A stretch of 64,000 nucleotides of DNA, taken from Paracholeplasma manati. GTDB taxonomy: Bacteria > Bacillota_I > Bacilli_A > Acholeplasmatales > UBA5453. This document shows, piece after piece, positions 53,809-62,047 of this stretch. The DNA lies in NCBI RefSeq assembly GCF_025742995.1, contig NZ_JAOVQM010000005.1, forward strand, positions 1 to 64,000, in the 5' to 3' direction. The translations under genes were made by a program, and so were the position numbers. Every line of letters begins with the position of its first letter. Within the stretch, counting starts at the first letter, position 1. The notes below the pieces were generated by a model. That model searched no databases and was not told where the DNA came from. It saw nothing but the letters and a program-made list of their open reading frames with translations.

Positions 53809-54741
53809 TTAATCACCCAACTTTCTTAAGAAGCTACGAACGAATAAGTTCGCGCTCATCATGATGAGGAATAAAATGGTTGCGATCGCACTGGCGTAAC
53901 CCAAATCAAATCGGGTTGAACCGTAGTCAATCAAGTGAGTGACAATCGTGTGCCCTGCATATTGAACGGATGGGAACCCAACCAGTTGCATCGATACTTC
54001 AGCGATGGCCAAACTGGTGGTAATTTGCATCACGGCACCGAACAATAATTGTGGTTTCATGCTTGGTAAGGTGATGTACCAAAGTTCTTGCCAACGGTTT
54101 CTAATCCCGTCAATCGCCCCTGCTTCATACAGTGTTTTATCTACACTTTGAAGCCCTGCGATGAAGGATAGGAAGGATACCCCCAACGATAACCATAATT
54201 GTACAATGATGATAACCATCATAATATAATCCGGATCTTTTAACCAAAGAATGGGGTTATCGATGAATCCATAACGGATCAAGAATGCATTGGCGTAACC
54301 ATGGATATCTCCAGAGAAAATGATGAGCCACATCAAATACGCATTACCAGAAATGGATGGTGCGTAGAAGATTAAGGTCATGAATGCTCTCACTTTAGGT
54401 CTAAGTTCGTTGATAAGCCATGCGAATACAAAGGCCATCATGTAACTCACCGGTCCTGTAACGACGGCTAAAATGAGCGTATTTTTAATTGCGATGATAA
54501 ATTCATCATCGTATAACAACAACTTCAAGTAGTTGTCTAACCCAATGAATCTTGGGGTTTCTAATAAATTGTAATAAGAAAAACTGATGCCTAACGACAT
54601 GAACACCGGGATCACTGTAAATGTGAAAAATAGAATTGCATACGGTGCCATTAAAATGTACAGATGTTTATGCTTTTTGATTTCCATTTTAAGGAGTTGT
54701 CGTTTTGTGTATTTAGGTTTTGGATTCAATGCTTGTTGCAC
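53809..54741 (-). CDS. Carbohydrate ABC permease, MalF type (first pair)
   Basis: 310 residues, CUT1 permease: 'YLILMAPYAILFFTFTVIPVFMS'-like TM1 region and EAA loop 'KTLYEAGAIDGIRNRWQELWYITLP'. The start codon is GTG, with GGAGG six bases upstream. Second of the two permease pairs in the operon, next to the larger binding protein. Confidence 0.94.
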   Translation of the reverse strand: MQQALNPKPKYTKRQLLKMEIKKHKHLYILMAPYAILFFTFTVIPVFMSLGISFSYYNLLETPRFIGLDNYLKLLLYDDEFIIAIKNTLILAVVTGPVSYMMAFVFAWLINELRPKVRAFMTLIFYAPSISGNAYLMWLIIFSGDIHGYANAFLIRYGFIDNPILWLKDPDYIMMVIIIVQLWLSLGVSFLSFIAGLQSVDKTLYEAGAIDGIRNRWQELWYITLPSMKPQLLFGAVMQITTSLAIAEVSMQLVGFPSVQYAGHTIVTHLIDYGSTRFDLGYASAIATILFLIMMSANLFVRSFLRKLGD

Positions 54742-54752
54742 AATAGACCTCC

Positions 54753-57659
54753 TTAATCTAGTCCGAATTCGTTTCGTTTCTTCGTTATTTCTTCGTTGAT
54801 GATTTGTACGTAATCATACAGGGTTTCTCTTGGATTCGCATTGTCATTGATGACCAATCGTAATGCATTATCTAAGTGTCTACCTGTCATGTATCCGCCT
54901 GGTACTTCAGGAATCCCTCTGACCCAAACCCATGTATCCATGAGTTTGTTGTATTCGGATACCGTCCAAGGCAATTGGGCTACAGCGTCGATATTCGCGG
55001 TAGGGTAACGTGCAGCTGCACCTAAAATCCCTTCCATCTCGCGTCCAAATCGTACTTGCGTTTCTGTCGAGGTCCACCATTTTAGGTAGTCCCATGACGC
55101 TTCTTTCTTCTTCGATTGTTCGAGAATCATGACGCCTGTACCCGAGGATACGGTTTCTCTGCGGATGATTGGGTTACCAAGTTCATCAAAGTCAGCTGTA
55201 CCTGGAATGGATACGAAATTCCACTTACCTTTGATTTCAGGGGCGAACACCGCGAGGGTATTGTAAGTATTGTAATAGGTGATACCAATCGGCATTTGTC
55301 CACTTCTAAAACGGTTGATGAAGTTGGCTTCTACAGGGAATGAATAATCTGTATAGAACTTTGTCCAAGTTTCAAATACAGCTGGACCTTTACCTTCGTT
55401 AAACCCTGATTGGCTGTTGTTATCGATATAGAACGCCCCATCATTTTGATAGAACATCGATGAGAACACAGGGTTCGCAGGTAGGTTCGCAACATTACCA
55501 GCAGACGCTGGAATTGGTAAATAGAATTCTAAGTTGTGTTTTTGAAGGTCTGGTACCAATTGAATGACATCGGTCCAAGTTTGTGGAACATCAAAACCCA
55601 TCTCTTCAAAAATATCGGTTCGATAGAACATCATCAAGAACGTTTGTTGTTCAGGTAATGCATAAGTACCGTTGTTGTATTCGTAAGGTGTAAATGCACT
55701 ATCCATAAAGCGTTCGCTGATGGTATTAAAATCACTGAAATTCGATAAATCGTAAGCCGCATTACGCATCGCGTAGTTCACAGGTACACTGTGGTCTACA
55801 CCCATCGCGACATCTGGACCACGTCCGGATAAAGTAGCCGGTAATAGGACTGCGCCATTGACGAGTTTCAAATCCACTTGAATCCCAGACTCAGGCGTAA
55901 ACGATTCGTCGATGAGTTTTCTTAATATGTTCGCTTGGTCTTTACCGATGGATAACCATACTTCAATGGTTTCACTGCTGCCTGTGGTTGTTTTACCTAC
56001 AGCTGAGTAATCGGTTAAGAAGGATGCGAAGAAGGCACGAACACTGTACCACATGCTTTCCATGACGCTGGCTTTAGCCTTTGGCAGTTTCGCATTTGGC
56101 TCGTGTAATACAAAATAATCGATTTCAAGGGGTTGAGCATCAAGTAAAGTAATCAATGTCCCTAACGCTGAAATGTTTGAGTTATATGCAGATAATTTAC
56201 GGTGAATCTCTCTAGGTTTTTTAATGAAATCATCGAGTTGTAAAAGCATCGTGTCGAGAATACCCGTTTTTTCAGAGGTTGATCCCGAAATGGCTATTAA
56301 GGCTTTACGAACATTTCTTAAGGTGGTACGTTCGTCTTGTAAACGTCCGACCAAGTTAGGAATTCTCTCTGTCAATTGATAATCACGATATTGGTCAGGT
56401 TCTGGACCTGTATAGACCAATATTTCACGATAAATTTTATTGAGATTCGCGATTGAGTTTTGAATTTCATCGATCAAAATCCCATACTGAGCTAAGGATA
56501 CTTCCAAAGTGATTTCATGGGTTCCAGCTTCAAAATAGAACAAATAAGCTTCGGATTTGGTGCCTAAGGTTTGTAGTCTCCAATCGTTGGCGTGTTTAAA
56601 TTCGTAATTTCTAAGTTCAGCAAACGGAATCTCGCCATCGATATAAATGTTTCTACCGACATTCACCCCGCTTGCAATCTTTTGTTTAAGACGCATCGAT
56701 AGTTGATATAACCCATCGGATTCTACTTCAAATGACCAACTGATTTTATCCCCTGAGATACGCCAGTTGTTTCCACCAATGGTGTTTAAAATAATCTTGC
56801 TTGGATCAGACATCATGGTGAGGGTGCTGGTTCTGTCATTGAGTGGGTATAGGGTTGGTGCGGTTGTATACGTTGGGTCTTCTGCTTGAATGATGAGATT
56901 GGCTTGATCAGCTGGGGTATACCCCATCGAATCATACATCGATTTCATATCTGCATAGGTCGGTAACGCAACTACCGATGAGATGTTTAATCGACCAATG
57001 ACCATCGGTTCTCTCACCGATTCGAAGGTGATGGTATTTGAACCTGCTTGGAAATAAAGCTCGTAAGGTTCTGTAATATAACCAACAGCATCTTTAATGT
57101 AAGTTTGTTGCCACTGCGGTTTTTCCACTTGTGATGGGCGAATATCATTCCCATAAATGTCTTTTTTAACCGCTTCTTTTGCGCCCCAAATGCGGTGGAA
57201 AACCACATTCTCTAACCCTATAAAAGGAATAGTGTCATTGATCAAAATCTTTCTTTCGATGTTCGCTGACTTTCCTTCATATGGGTAGTATTGAACCAAA
57301 ACATGATAAAAACCAGACTCAGGTACACTGAATTTATAAGTGACTGTACCTGTTTCTTCGGTGAGTAAGACATCCGATAAACCTTGATAGTTACCAAGTA
57401 TTTGTTGATTACCGGTCATCGTATCGTATTGTGAACCAGGGATTACTATCGTTGTAATCGCTGGATAATTTTCAACTTTAGTGGATTTGTATTGATAATA
57501 ATCTGAATTTTGACCATAGAGCTCGGAGTCCGTAACATTCACATGGCTTGTATTGTATGACAATGGACTCTGGCGATTGGCTAGCCAGGCATAATCAAGT
57601 AAACTGTAGATTAAAAACAAAAACACAGCTGATAGTGTAATGATTAAACCTTTTTTCAA
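54753..57659 (-). CDS. Extracellular sugar-binding protein with two N-terminal carbohydrate-binding-like modules
   Basis: 968 residues, TTG start after GGGGTG. N-terminal transmembrane anchor (about 4-24), no lipobox. Two beta-sandwich modules of similar pattern occupy about 90-215 ('PESGFYHVLVQYYPYEG', 'YELYFQAGSNTITFESV') and 285-405 ('ESDGLYQLSMRLKQK', 'AYLFYFEAGTHEITLEV'), each resembling a CBM6/35-type jelly roll. A helical linker (about 405-520) leads to a complete family-1 solute-binding domain (about 560-960; 'ALPEQQTFLMMFYRTDIFEEMGF', 'SYPRKGMPIGITYYN'-like and 'SGTGVMILEQSKKKEASWDYL'). It is far longer than normal (about 430), and probably binds polymeric glycan before transport. 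Confidence 0.88.
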   Translation of the reverse strand: MKKGLIITLSAVFLFLIYSLLDYAWLANRQSPLSYNTSHVNVTDSELYGQNSDYYQYKSTKVENYPAITTIVIPGSQYDTMTGNQQILGNYQGLSDVLLTEETGTVTYKFSVPESGFYHVLVQYYPYEGKSANIERKILINDTIPFIGLENVVFHRIWGAKEAVKKDIYGNDIRPSQVEKPQWQQTYIKDAVGYITEPYELYFQAGSNTITFESVREPMVIGRLNISSVVALPTYADMKSMYDSMGYTPADQANLIIQAEDPTYTTAPTLYPLNDRTSTLTMMSDPSKIILNTIGGNNWRISGDKISWSFEVESDGLYQLSMRLKQKIASGVNVGRNIYIDGEIPFAELRNYEFKHANDWRLQTLGTKSEAYLFYFEAGTHEITLEVSLAQYGILIDEIQNSIANLNKIYREILVYTGPEPDQYRDYQLTERIPNLVGRLQDERTTLRNVRKALIAISGSTSEKTGILDTMLLQLDDFIKKPREIHRKLSAYNSNISALGTLITLLDAQPLEIDYFVLHEPNAKLPKAKASVMESMWYSVRAFFASFLTDYSAVGKTTTGSSETIEVWLSIGKDQANILRKLIDESFTPESGIQVDLKLVNGAVLLPATLSGRGPDVAMGVDHSVPVNYAMRNAAYDLSNFSDFNTISERFMDSAFTPYEYNNGTYALPEQQTFLMMFYRTDIFEEMGFDVPQTWTDVIQLVPDLQKHNLEFYLPIPASAGNVANLPANPVFSSMFYQNDGAFYIDNNSQSGFNEGKGPAVFETWTKFYTDYSFPVEANFINRFRSGQMPIGITYYNTYNTLAVFAPEIKGKWNFVSIPGTADFDELGNPIIRRETVSSGTGVMILEQSKKKEASWDYLKWWTSTETQVRFGREMEGILGAAARYPTANIDAVAQLPWTVSEYNKLMDTWVWVRGIPEVPGGYMTGRHLDNALRLVINDNANPRETLYDYVQIINEEITKKRNEFGLD

Positions 57660-57681
57660 AATAACACCCCTTTAATAAGGT

Positions 57682-57707
57682 GCCCTCTCCCCTACCGAGG
57701 AGAGGGC
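57682..57707 (-). promoter_or_regulatory. Hairpin between the two binding-protein genes
   Basis: GCCCTCTCC (57682-57690) pairs with GGAGAGGGC (57699-57707), 9 bp and GC-rich, with an 8-base loop. On the minus strand no T run follows the stem, so it probably stabilises the upstream mRNA or attenuates partially, favouring the first binding protein. Confidence 0.65.
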
Positions 57708-57722
57708 TTTATCATTGTTTTT

Positions 57723-59285
57723 TTAAGAATTGAAATACGCTTCTAGTGCTGCATCATAGGTTGGTTTGATACCATCCATGAGTGTTCTAGCATTACCTTC
57801 GCGAACGGCAAGGTTGACGTTTCTTCTCCAACCTTGTTCGCTATAAGCGCTGATACCAAGTGCATTAATGAGTTCTAGATAAACCTTGTCATAAACTTCA
57901 AGATAAGCTTCTACATAAATTTCATTGTCAAACTTAGTCATTAAGGTTAATTCAAAGTCAGATTTCAATTCAGCGTCAGTGCGCCATAATTGAAGTTCAT
58001 TCCAAACTTGGAATACCAACGCTTCTTTAGCAGCAGACATACCGGATGCTACATGATATACAGCAACACCACTGACTGGTGAGGTATAAGCACCGGTAAA
58101 TGCATCGGCTTTAGGGAATGGTACATAGCCAAGTTCAAATGGTAGACCACCCCAACGGTTAGGTGCAGTTACGAACCATAGATTACCTGGATGCATTGCC
58201 ACTTTACCTGCTTGCCATAACGGCGAACCAGCGTCGTATTGTGGGGATGTTTCAAATAAACCTTGGGTATATAAGCTATTTAAGAAATCATAAGTTTGTA
58301 ATGCTGGGTTTTGTGCAAATGAAACCCTTTGAGTCACACTATTGATCAATGTGCCACCATTGAGTGGGATCATCGATTCAGCGTATGCGGATGGCATACC
58401 CCCTAGTGGGTACATTTCTTCTTGACCATTGGCCATCAATGTTTTCACTTGTTTAGCCCAGGTTTCGAAACGTGTCCAAGTCCATTCACCATCTAAATAC
58501 AATTGTGTTGGGTTAGCGACACCAAGGTTCGCTACCAAATCTGCATTGTAATATAGACCAGAATCCACGGTTAAATTACCTTCATTGAATGCCCAAAGTT
58601 CACCTTGGAACATGGATACTTTTTGGTAGCTTTGATGGATCTTGCTACCGGTTGTCGCCATATATTTATCGATTGGTACAATGGCTTCTGCTTTTGCTAA
58701 AGCTTGAATCCAGTCCGAAGTTGACCAATAAATATCTGCTAAGTGATTATTGGATACGGATGATTGAATGATTGCGTTGACACGGTCTGGTCCCCACGGT
58801 GCATTTGCAGGATAAGGTTTGTATTCAACGATAACATTGAGTTCAGCTTCGACTTGACGTTGAAGTGCTTGACGTTCTTGTTGTCTAGTACCTGAATATT
58901 CTGCATGGAATGGGTCCACCTCATAGGGTGCCCCGTGCATGATGACAATCTTGGTTGGTTCAACCGCTTGTCCTTGTACGGTGACTTTACGGGTAACAGT
59001 AACTTCCTTACCGTCGCTACCTGTCACTTTATATGTGAGTGTATAAACCGCTGGTGCGTTGGTGTTTACTGTTCCAGTGACTTGGATGTTGGTGATTGCC
59101 CCATCCACAGAATCGGTCGCAGTGACACCATCCAGTGGATTAAAGGTATCTCCTACTGTGATTGTGATGTCATTCGCGCCACTAATGCTCGCTGTAGCTG
59201 GCTCGTTGCCACCACCGCCGTTGCCACATGCCGCAAGCATGGTAGCGAAGACTAAAAGTAAAATGCTTAAAAATACTTTTCTCAT
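57723..59285 (-). CDS. Sugar-binding lipoprotein of ABC transporter, with Ig-like stalk
   Basis: 520 residues. Lipobox 'LAAC' (Cys20); an Ig-like DUF5011 domain (about 30-110, 'FNPLDGVTATDSVDGAI', 'AVYTLTYKVTG') and then a family-1 extracellular solute-binding domain ('IIVIEYKPYP'-like opening, 'YMATTGSKIHQSYQK', 'GLYYNADLVANLGV', 'QAGKVAMHPGNLWFV'). It is the first gene of the 14-gene muropeptide-type operon, preceded by a promoter with a palindromic operator. A Ig-like stalk is also present in OppA of this window. Substrate by context: amino sugars or wall saccharides. Confidence 0.92.
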   Translation of the reverse strand: MRKVFLSILLLVFATMLAACGNGGGGNEPATASISGANDITITVGDTFNPLDGVTATDSVDGAITNIQVTGTVNTNAPAVYTLTYKVTGSDGKEVTVTRKVTVQGQAVEPTKIVIMHGAPYEVDPFHAEYSGTRQQERQALQRQVEAELNVIVEYKPYPANAPWGPDRVNAIIQSSVSNNHLADIYWSTSDWIQALAKAEAIVPIDKYMATTGSKIHQSYQKVSMFQGELWAFNEGNLTVDSGLYYNADLVANLGVANPTQLYLDGEWTWTRFETWAKQVKTLMANGQEEMYPLGGMPSAYAESMIPLNGGTLINSVTQRVSFAQNPALQTYDFLNSLYTQGLFETSPQYDAGSPLWQAGKVAMHPGNLWFVTAPNRWGGLPFELGYVPFPKADAFTGAYTSPVSGVAVYHVASGMSAAKEALVFQVWNELQLWRTDAELKSDFELTLMTKFDNEIYVEAYLEVYDKVYLELINALGISAYSEQGWRRNVNLAVREGNARTLMDGIKPTYDAALEAYFNS

Positions 59286-59333
59286 TTTATCTCCCTTTCT
59301 CTATTGAGATTTTTCATTGTTTTTAAAAGTTCC

Positions 59334-59372
59334 CTTACATATATGTAAGCACTTTTATACACTATCATTATA
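59334..59372 (-). promoter_or_regulatory. Promoter and palindromic operator of the 14-gene operon
   Basis: TATAAT on the minus strand (59367-59372); the -35 is weak. About 10-25 bases downstream of the predicted start is a perfect 16-bp palindrome, CTTACATATATGTAAG (59334-59349), a good candidate for repressor binding (RpiR, LacI or GntR type). Confidence 0.65.
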
Positions 59373-59440
59373 CTATGTATTACTTTCGATTTTTCCGACA
59401 ACCGTGTTATTTTCGCATTAAAAAAATTATTTTCACACGT

Positions 59441-59471
59441 AAAAAAGAAAGTTCCTATATAAAGGAACTTT
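59441..59471 (-). terminator. Terminator of the 59492-61903 surface protein gene
   Basis: Stem GAAAGTTCC (59446-59454) with GGAACTTTC (59463-59471), 8-base loop, then six T residues on the minus strand. Confidence 0.9.
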
Positions 59472-59491
59472 CAATGGTTTACTTATTTAAA

Positions 59492-61903
59492 TTATGGGCG
59501 TTTTCTTAAGATGATGAATGCTGCTGCGAAAGCGACCACTGAAGAGCTTAGAGAGATGGCGATGGTAGCTGCCATTGAGGTACCAACTTGGTCTTCTTTA
59601 CCTTCGATTAAGTCTTGAATTTGTTCAAGTGTTAAGGTGTTTTCAGTGATATAATCGATGATTTCTTGTTCTTTATCATCTAATTTTTCATCAATTTGTT
59701 CGTCAACGATTTCTGGTGTAACAGGTTTAGCTACGACAACCACATTGAATGTGACTGTGCTTGCATTACCAGCTTGGTCTTCTGCGACAACTTCAACAGA
59801 ATAAGTACCAGGGTTATTGACATTTAAACCACCATTTTGTGAAACATAGATAACAACATCTGCTCTTGCATCGTGGTTATCGATTGCGATTACGTTGGAT
59901 AAAATGGCTTCGTTTGCACTGGTGAAATCGCCAGCTTCAAACTTGAAGTTTTCATTGACAACGACAAGTTCAGGTGCAGTCTTATCATCGATGGTTAATG
60001 TGTATGAAGCGGTCTTCACGATGTCAGTATCGAAATCAGGAATACCAGCGACAAATTCAGTCTTAGAAACTGGATCATCATACACGATGGTTCTTGCTAA
60101 TGCATATTCAGTCGCTTTATTGACACCGACGACAACGATATAACCGTTTTCTTCAAGTGTTAATCCAGCCAACCAAGCATCAAACATACCGGATGCGTTC
60201 GCAGGGGTATTTGTACCATTAACGTCGACTAAATCCCAAGTTCTTCTGTTGATGGTTCTGATTACTGTACCATCGCCAGCAACTTCAATAATCACACCGG
60301 CAGAACCCCAAGAGAATGTGGAAGTCTTGAATGTGGTTACGTCTGTCCAAACTGAAATATCGTTCGCGATAGATGTTAATTGAACATTGGTCTTTGTAAC
60401 ATTATAAGTACTGCCTTTAAATGTTACAGTTGCAGGTTGATCAGGTACACCAGGGATATGTACATGGTGTGTGAATTGTAAGTTGATTTGATATACGCCT
60501 GCTTTAGGTGCATAGAAGTTAAATCCTGCTGGGTAAGTTACTTGGATGGTATTTGTAATATCATTGCCGTAACCGTCGTCAGCTGTGATGCCTTGCATAA
60601 CATTGACATATTGACCTTCGTCAGAGAATCTGTTGACAACGCCTGCAAATTTAGGAGGCATAACACCAACAACGATGTCAGCTTCTACCACAGTTTCGCC
60701 ACCAAGTGTGGTTTCAGCGATGAATTTAGCTTTATAACCAGCACCAAATACAGAGGAGTCTACTGCAGTGACTGCAGCACTCTTGGTGTATACGCTATTC
60801 ACTTCGTCCCAAGTGAAATCGATGGTTTGTAATAGGGTTTCGCCTGTTTCATTCCAAATTTCAACTTGATAGTCTAATTTTTCAGTTAAGTTTTGAATCT
60901 TGTCTTGTGCATCAAACATATTGACCCATGACGCTTCAACGGTTAATGGAAGATCAAAGGCAGATTGATAATCAACAACGATATTAACGCCAGCGGTTGT
61001 GTTATCATCGTCTAACGCTGTAATACCAGCGAAAGTAGGTGCTTGGTGTGTATAAACGATTTCAGCATTTGCTGTTGCAGCATTCGCTAATAATCCAGGT
61101 AATGTCTTGATAAAATCAGTGGTCTTAGCATTTAAAGAACCTCTATCGTTTGTACCAAAGCTTACAGTTGTCCAGCCCGCAGGAATGGTAACAAAGTTAG
61201 GGTCACCAACGATGATTGTAGACCATTTTTCTTTATCTAATTCAGTTGTAGTATCTACGTCAGCGTTTGTCCAAGCGATGTATTTAACCGGTTCAAGTAC
61301 ATAGCCTTGAGCGTCTGTAGCATCAATTTTCATACGAACGTGTGATACTCTTGTGGTTGCAGGTTTTGGATCGGCTGCATCATACGCTGTTTTTTCTTCA
61401 GCAGTTGCTAAACGCCAATCTGGTGCTTCAGGTGTGCCATCATTAAAAATGTAATATGTGAAGATTTGGTCTTCAACCATTTGTAATTTACCGGAAGCAT
61501 CAAAGTATGTCCAAATTCTTTGAACAACAGATGTTAAGTCAGCTCTACCATTTGCTGTAGAAAGGATGACTGGAGAATCTGTGTCATTGATGATCATCGA
61601 AGCGAACGCATTGTATTGCAATGAATTCATTTCGGTTGCACTGATGAAACCGTCTGAGTTTGCATCGTTGAAATCTTTGGCATAACGTACGCCGCCTCTA
61701 ACGAAGTGGTAACGGTGACCGCCGAATTCTAAATCCCAGAATGAATCACCTAATTTTAACTGAGTACAAGAATTCTCAGCTAGTAAACATGCTTCTTGAT
61801 CATATGGAAATAGATCAACAAGGTCGCCCTCAGCGGCATTCATGCCAAATGGAGCAATCGCTAGTCCCATGACTAACATTAGAAACATCAATACTTTTTT
61901 CAT
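59492..61903 (-). CDS. Membrane-anchored surface protein with Big_3/Ig-like domains
   Basis: 803 residues. Signal peptide (about 1-24, 'MGLAIAPFGMNAAEG'), a large beta-rich exterior and a C-terminal transmembrane helix ('IAISLSSSVVAFAAAFIIL') ending RKRP; no LPXTG motif. An Ig-like Big_3/DUF5011 domain is clear at about 650-735 ('NPGTYSVEVVAEDQAGNAS'); a calcium-type loop 'DFNDANSDGFISATEMN' near residue 85 looks like a dockerin or EF-hand type sequence. The other regions are unassigned. Monocistronic with a strong promoter under a cre site, so expression should respond to carbon supply. Function unknown. Confidence 0.8.
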   Translation of the reverse strand: MKKVLMFLMLVMGLAIAPFGMNAAEGDLVDLFPYDQEACLLAENSCTQLKLGDSFWDLEFGGHRYHFVRGGVRYAKDFNDANSDGFISATEMNSLQYNAFASMIINDTDSPVILSTANGRADLTSVVQRIWTYFDASGKLQMVEDQIFTYYIFNDGTPEAPDWRLATAEEKTAYDAADPKPATTRVSHVRMKIDATDAQGYVLEPVKYIAWTNADVDTTTELDKEKWSTIIVGDPNFVTIPAGWTTVSFGTNDRGSLNAKTTDFIKTLPGLLANAATANAEIVYTHQAPTFAGITALDDDNTTAGVNIVVDYQSAFDLPLTVEASWVNMFDAQDKIQNLTEKLDYQVEIWNETGETLLQTIDFTWDEVNSVYTKSAAVTAVDSSVFGAGYKAKFIAETTLGGETVVEADIVVGVMPPKFAGVVNRFSDEGQYVNVMQGITADDGYGNDITNTIQVTYPAGFNFYAPKAGVYQINLQFTHHVHIPGVPDQPATVTFKGSTYNVTKTNVQLTSIANDISVWTDVTTFKTSTFSWGSAGVIIEVAGDGTVIRTINRRTWDLVDVNGTNTPANASGMFDAWLAGLTLEENGYIVVVGVNKATEYALARTIVYDDPVSKTEFVAGIPDFDTDIVKTASYTLTIDDKTAPELVVVNENFKFEAGDFTSANEAILSNVIAIDNHDARADVVIYVSQNGGLNVNNPGTYSVEVVAEDQAGNASTVTFNVVVVAKPVTPEIVDEQIDEKLDDKEQEIIDYITENTLTLEQIQDLIEGKEDQVGTSMAATIAISLSSSVVAFAAAFIILRKRP

Positions 61904-61940
61904 TTTTCCTCCTATGTGAATCTTTGTTTATTCTAGATTC

Positions 61941-61969
61941 ATTTTATGAACAATTGTAAGCGCTGTCAA
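61941..61969 (-). promoter_or_regulatory. Consensus promoter overlapped by a perfect cre site
   Basis: Minus strand TTGACA (61964-61969), 17-base spacer, TAAAAT (61941-61946). The sequence TTGTAAGCGCTGTCA (plus strand, 61954-61968) matches the CcpA consensus WTGNAANCGNWNNCW at every position and covers the -35 and half of the spacer, as in catabolite repression. Confidence 0.85.
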
Positions 61970-61972
61970 TGC

Positions 61973-62046
61973 AGATTTTGGGATTTGTCACATTTTCAGG
62001 CCATTCTTACGGCTTTTGATTTTTTTTTTCAAATCCCTGAAAATCT
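61973..62046. repeat. Long inverted repeat in an intergenic region
   Basis: AGATTTTGGGATTTG (61973-61987) is the inverse of CAAATCCCTGAAAATCT (62030-62046) with a one-base bulge, separated by 42 bases that include a T run. It could end the amidase transcript, but no T run follows in the minus direction. Confidence 0.5.
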
Positions 62047-62047
62047 A

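Noticed and set aside
59059-59307. Plus-strand frames over the binding-protein signal region and similar frames elsewhere
   Set aside because: They are antisense shadows of strongly supported minus-strand genes and lack ribosome-binding sites.
62014-62030. T run as a terminator for the amidase gene
   Set aside because: It is a T run on the plus strand, whereas the gene is read on the minus strand.
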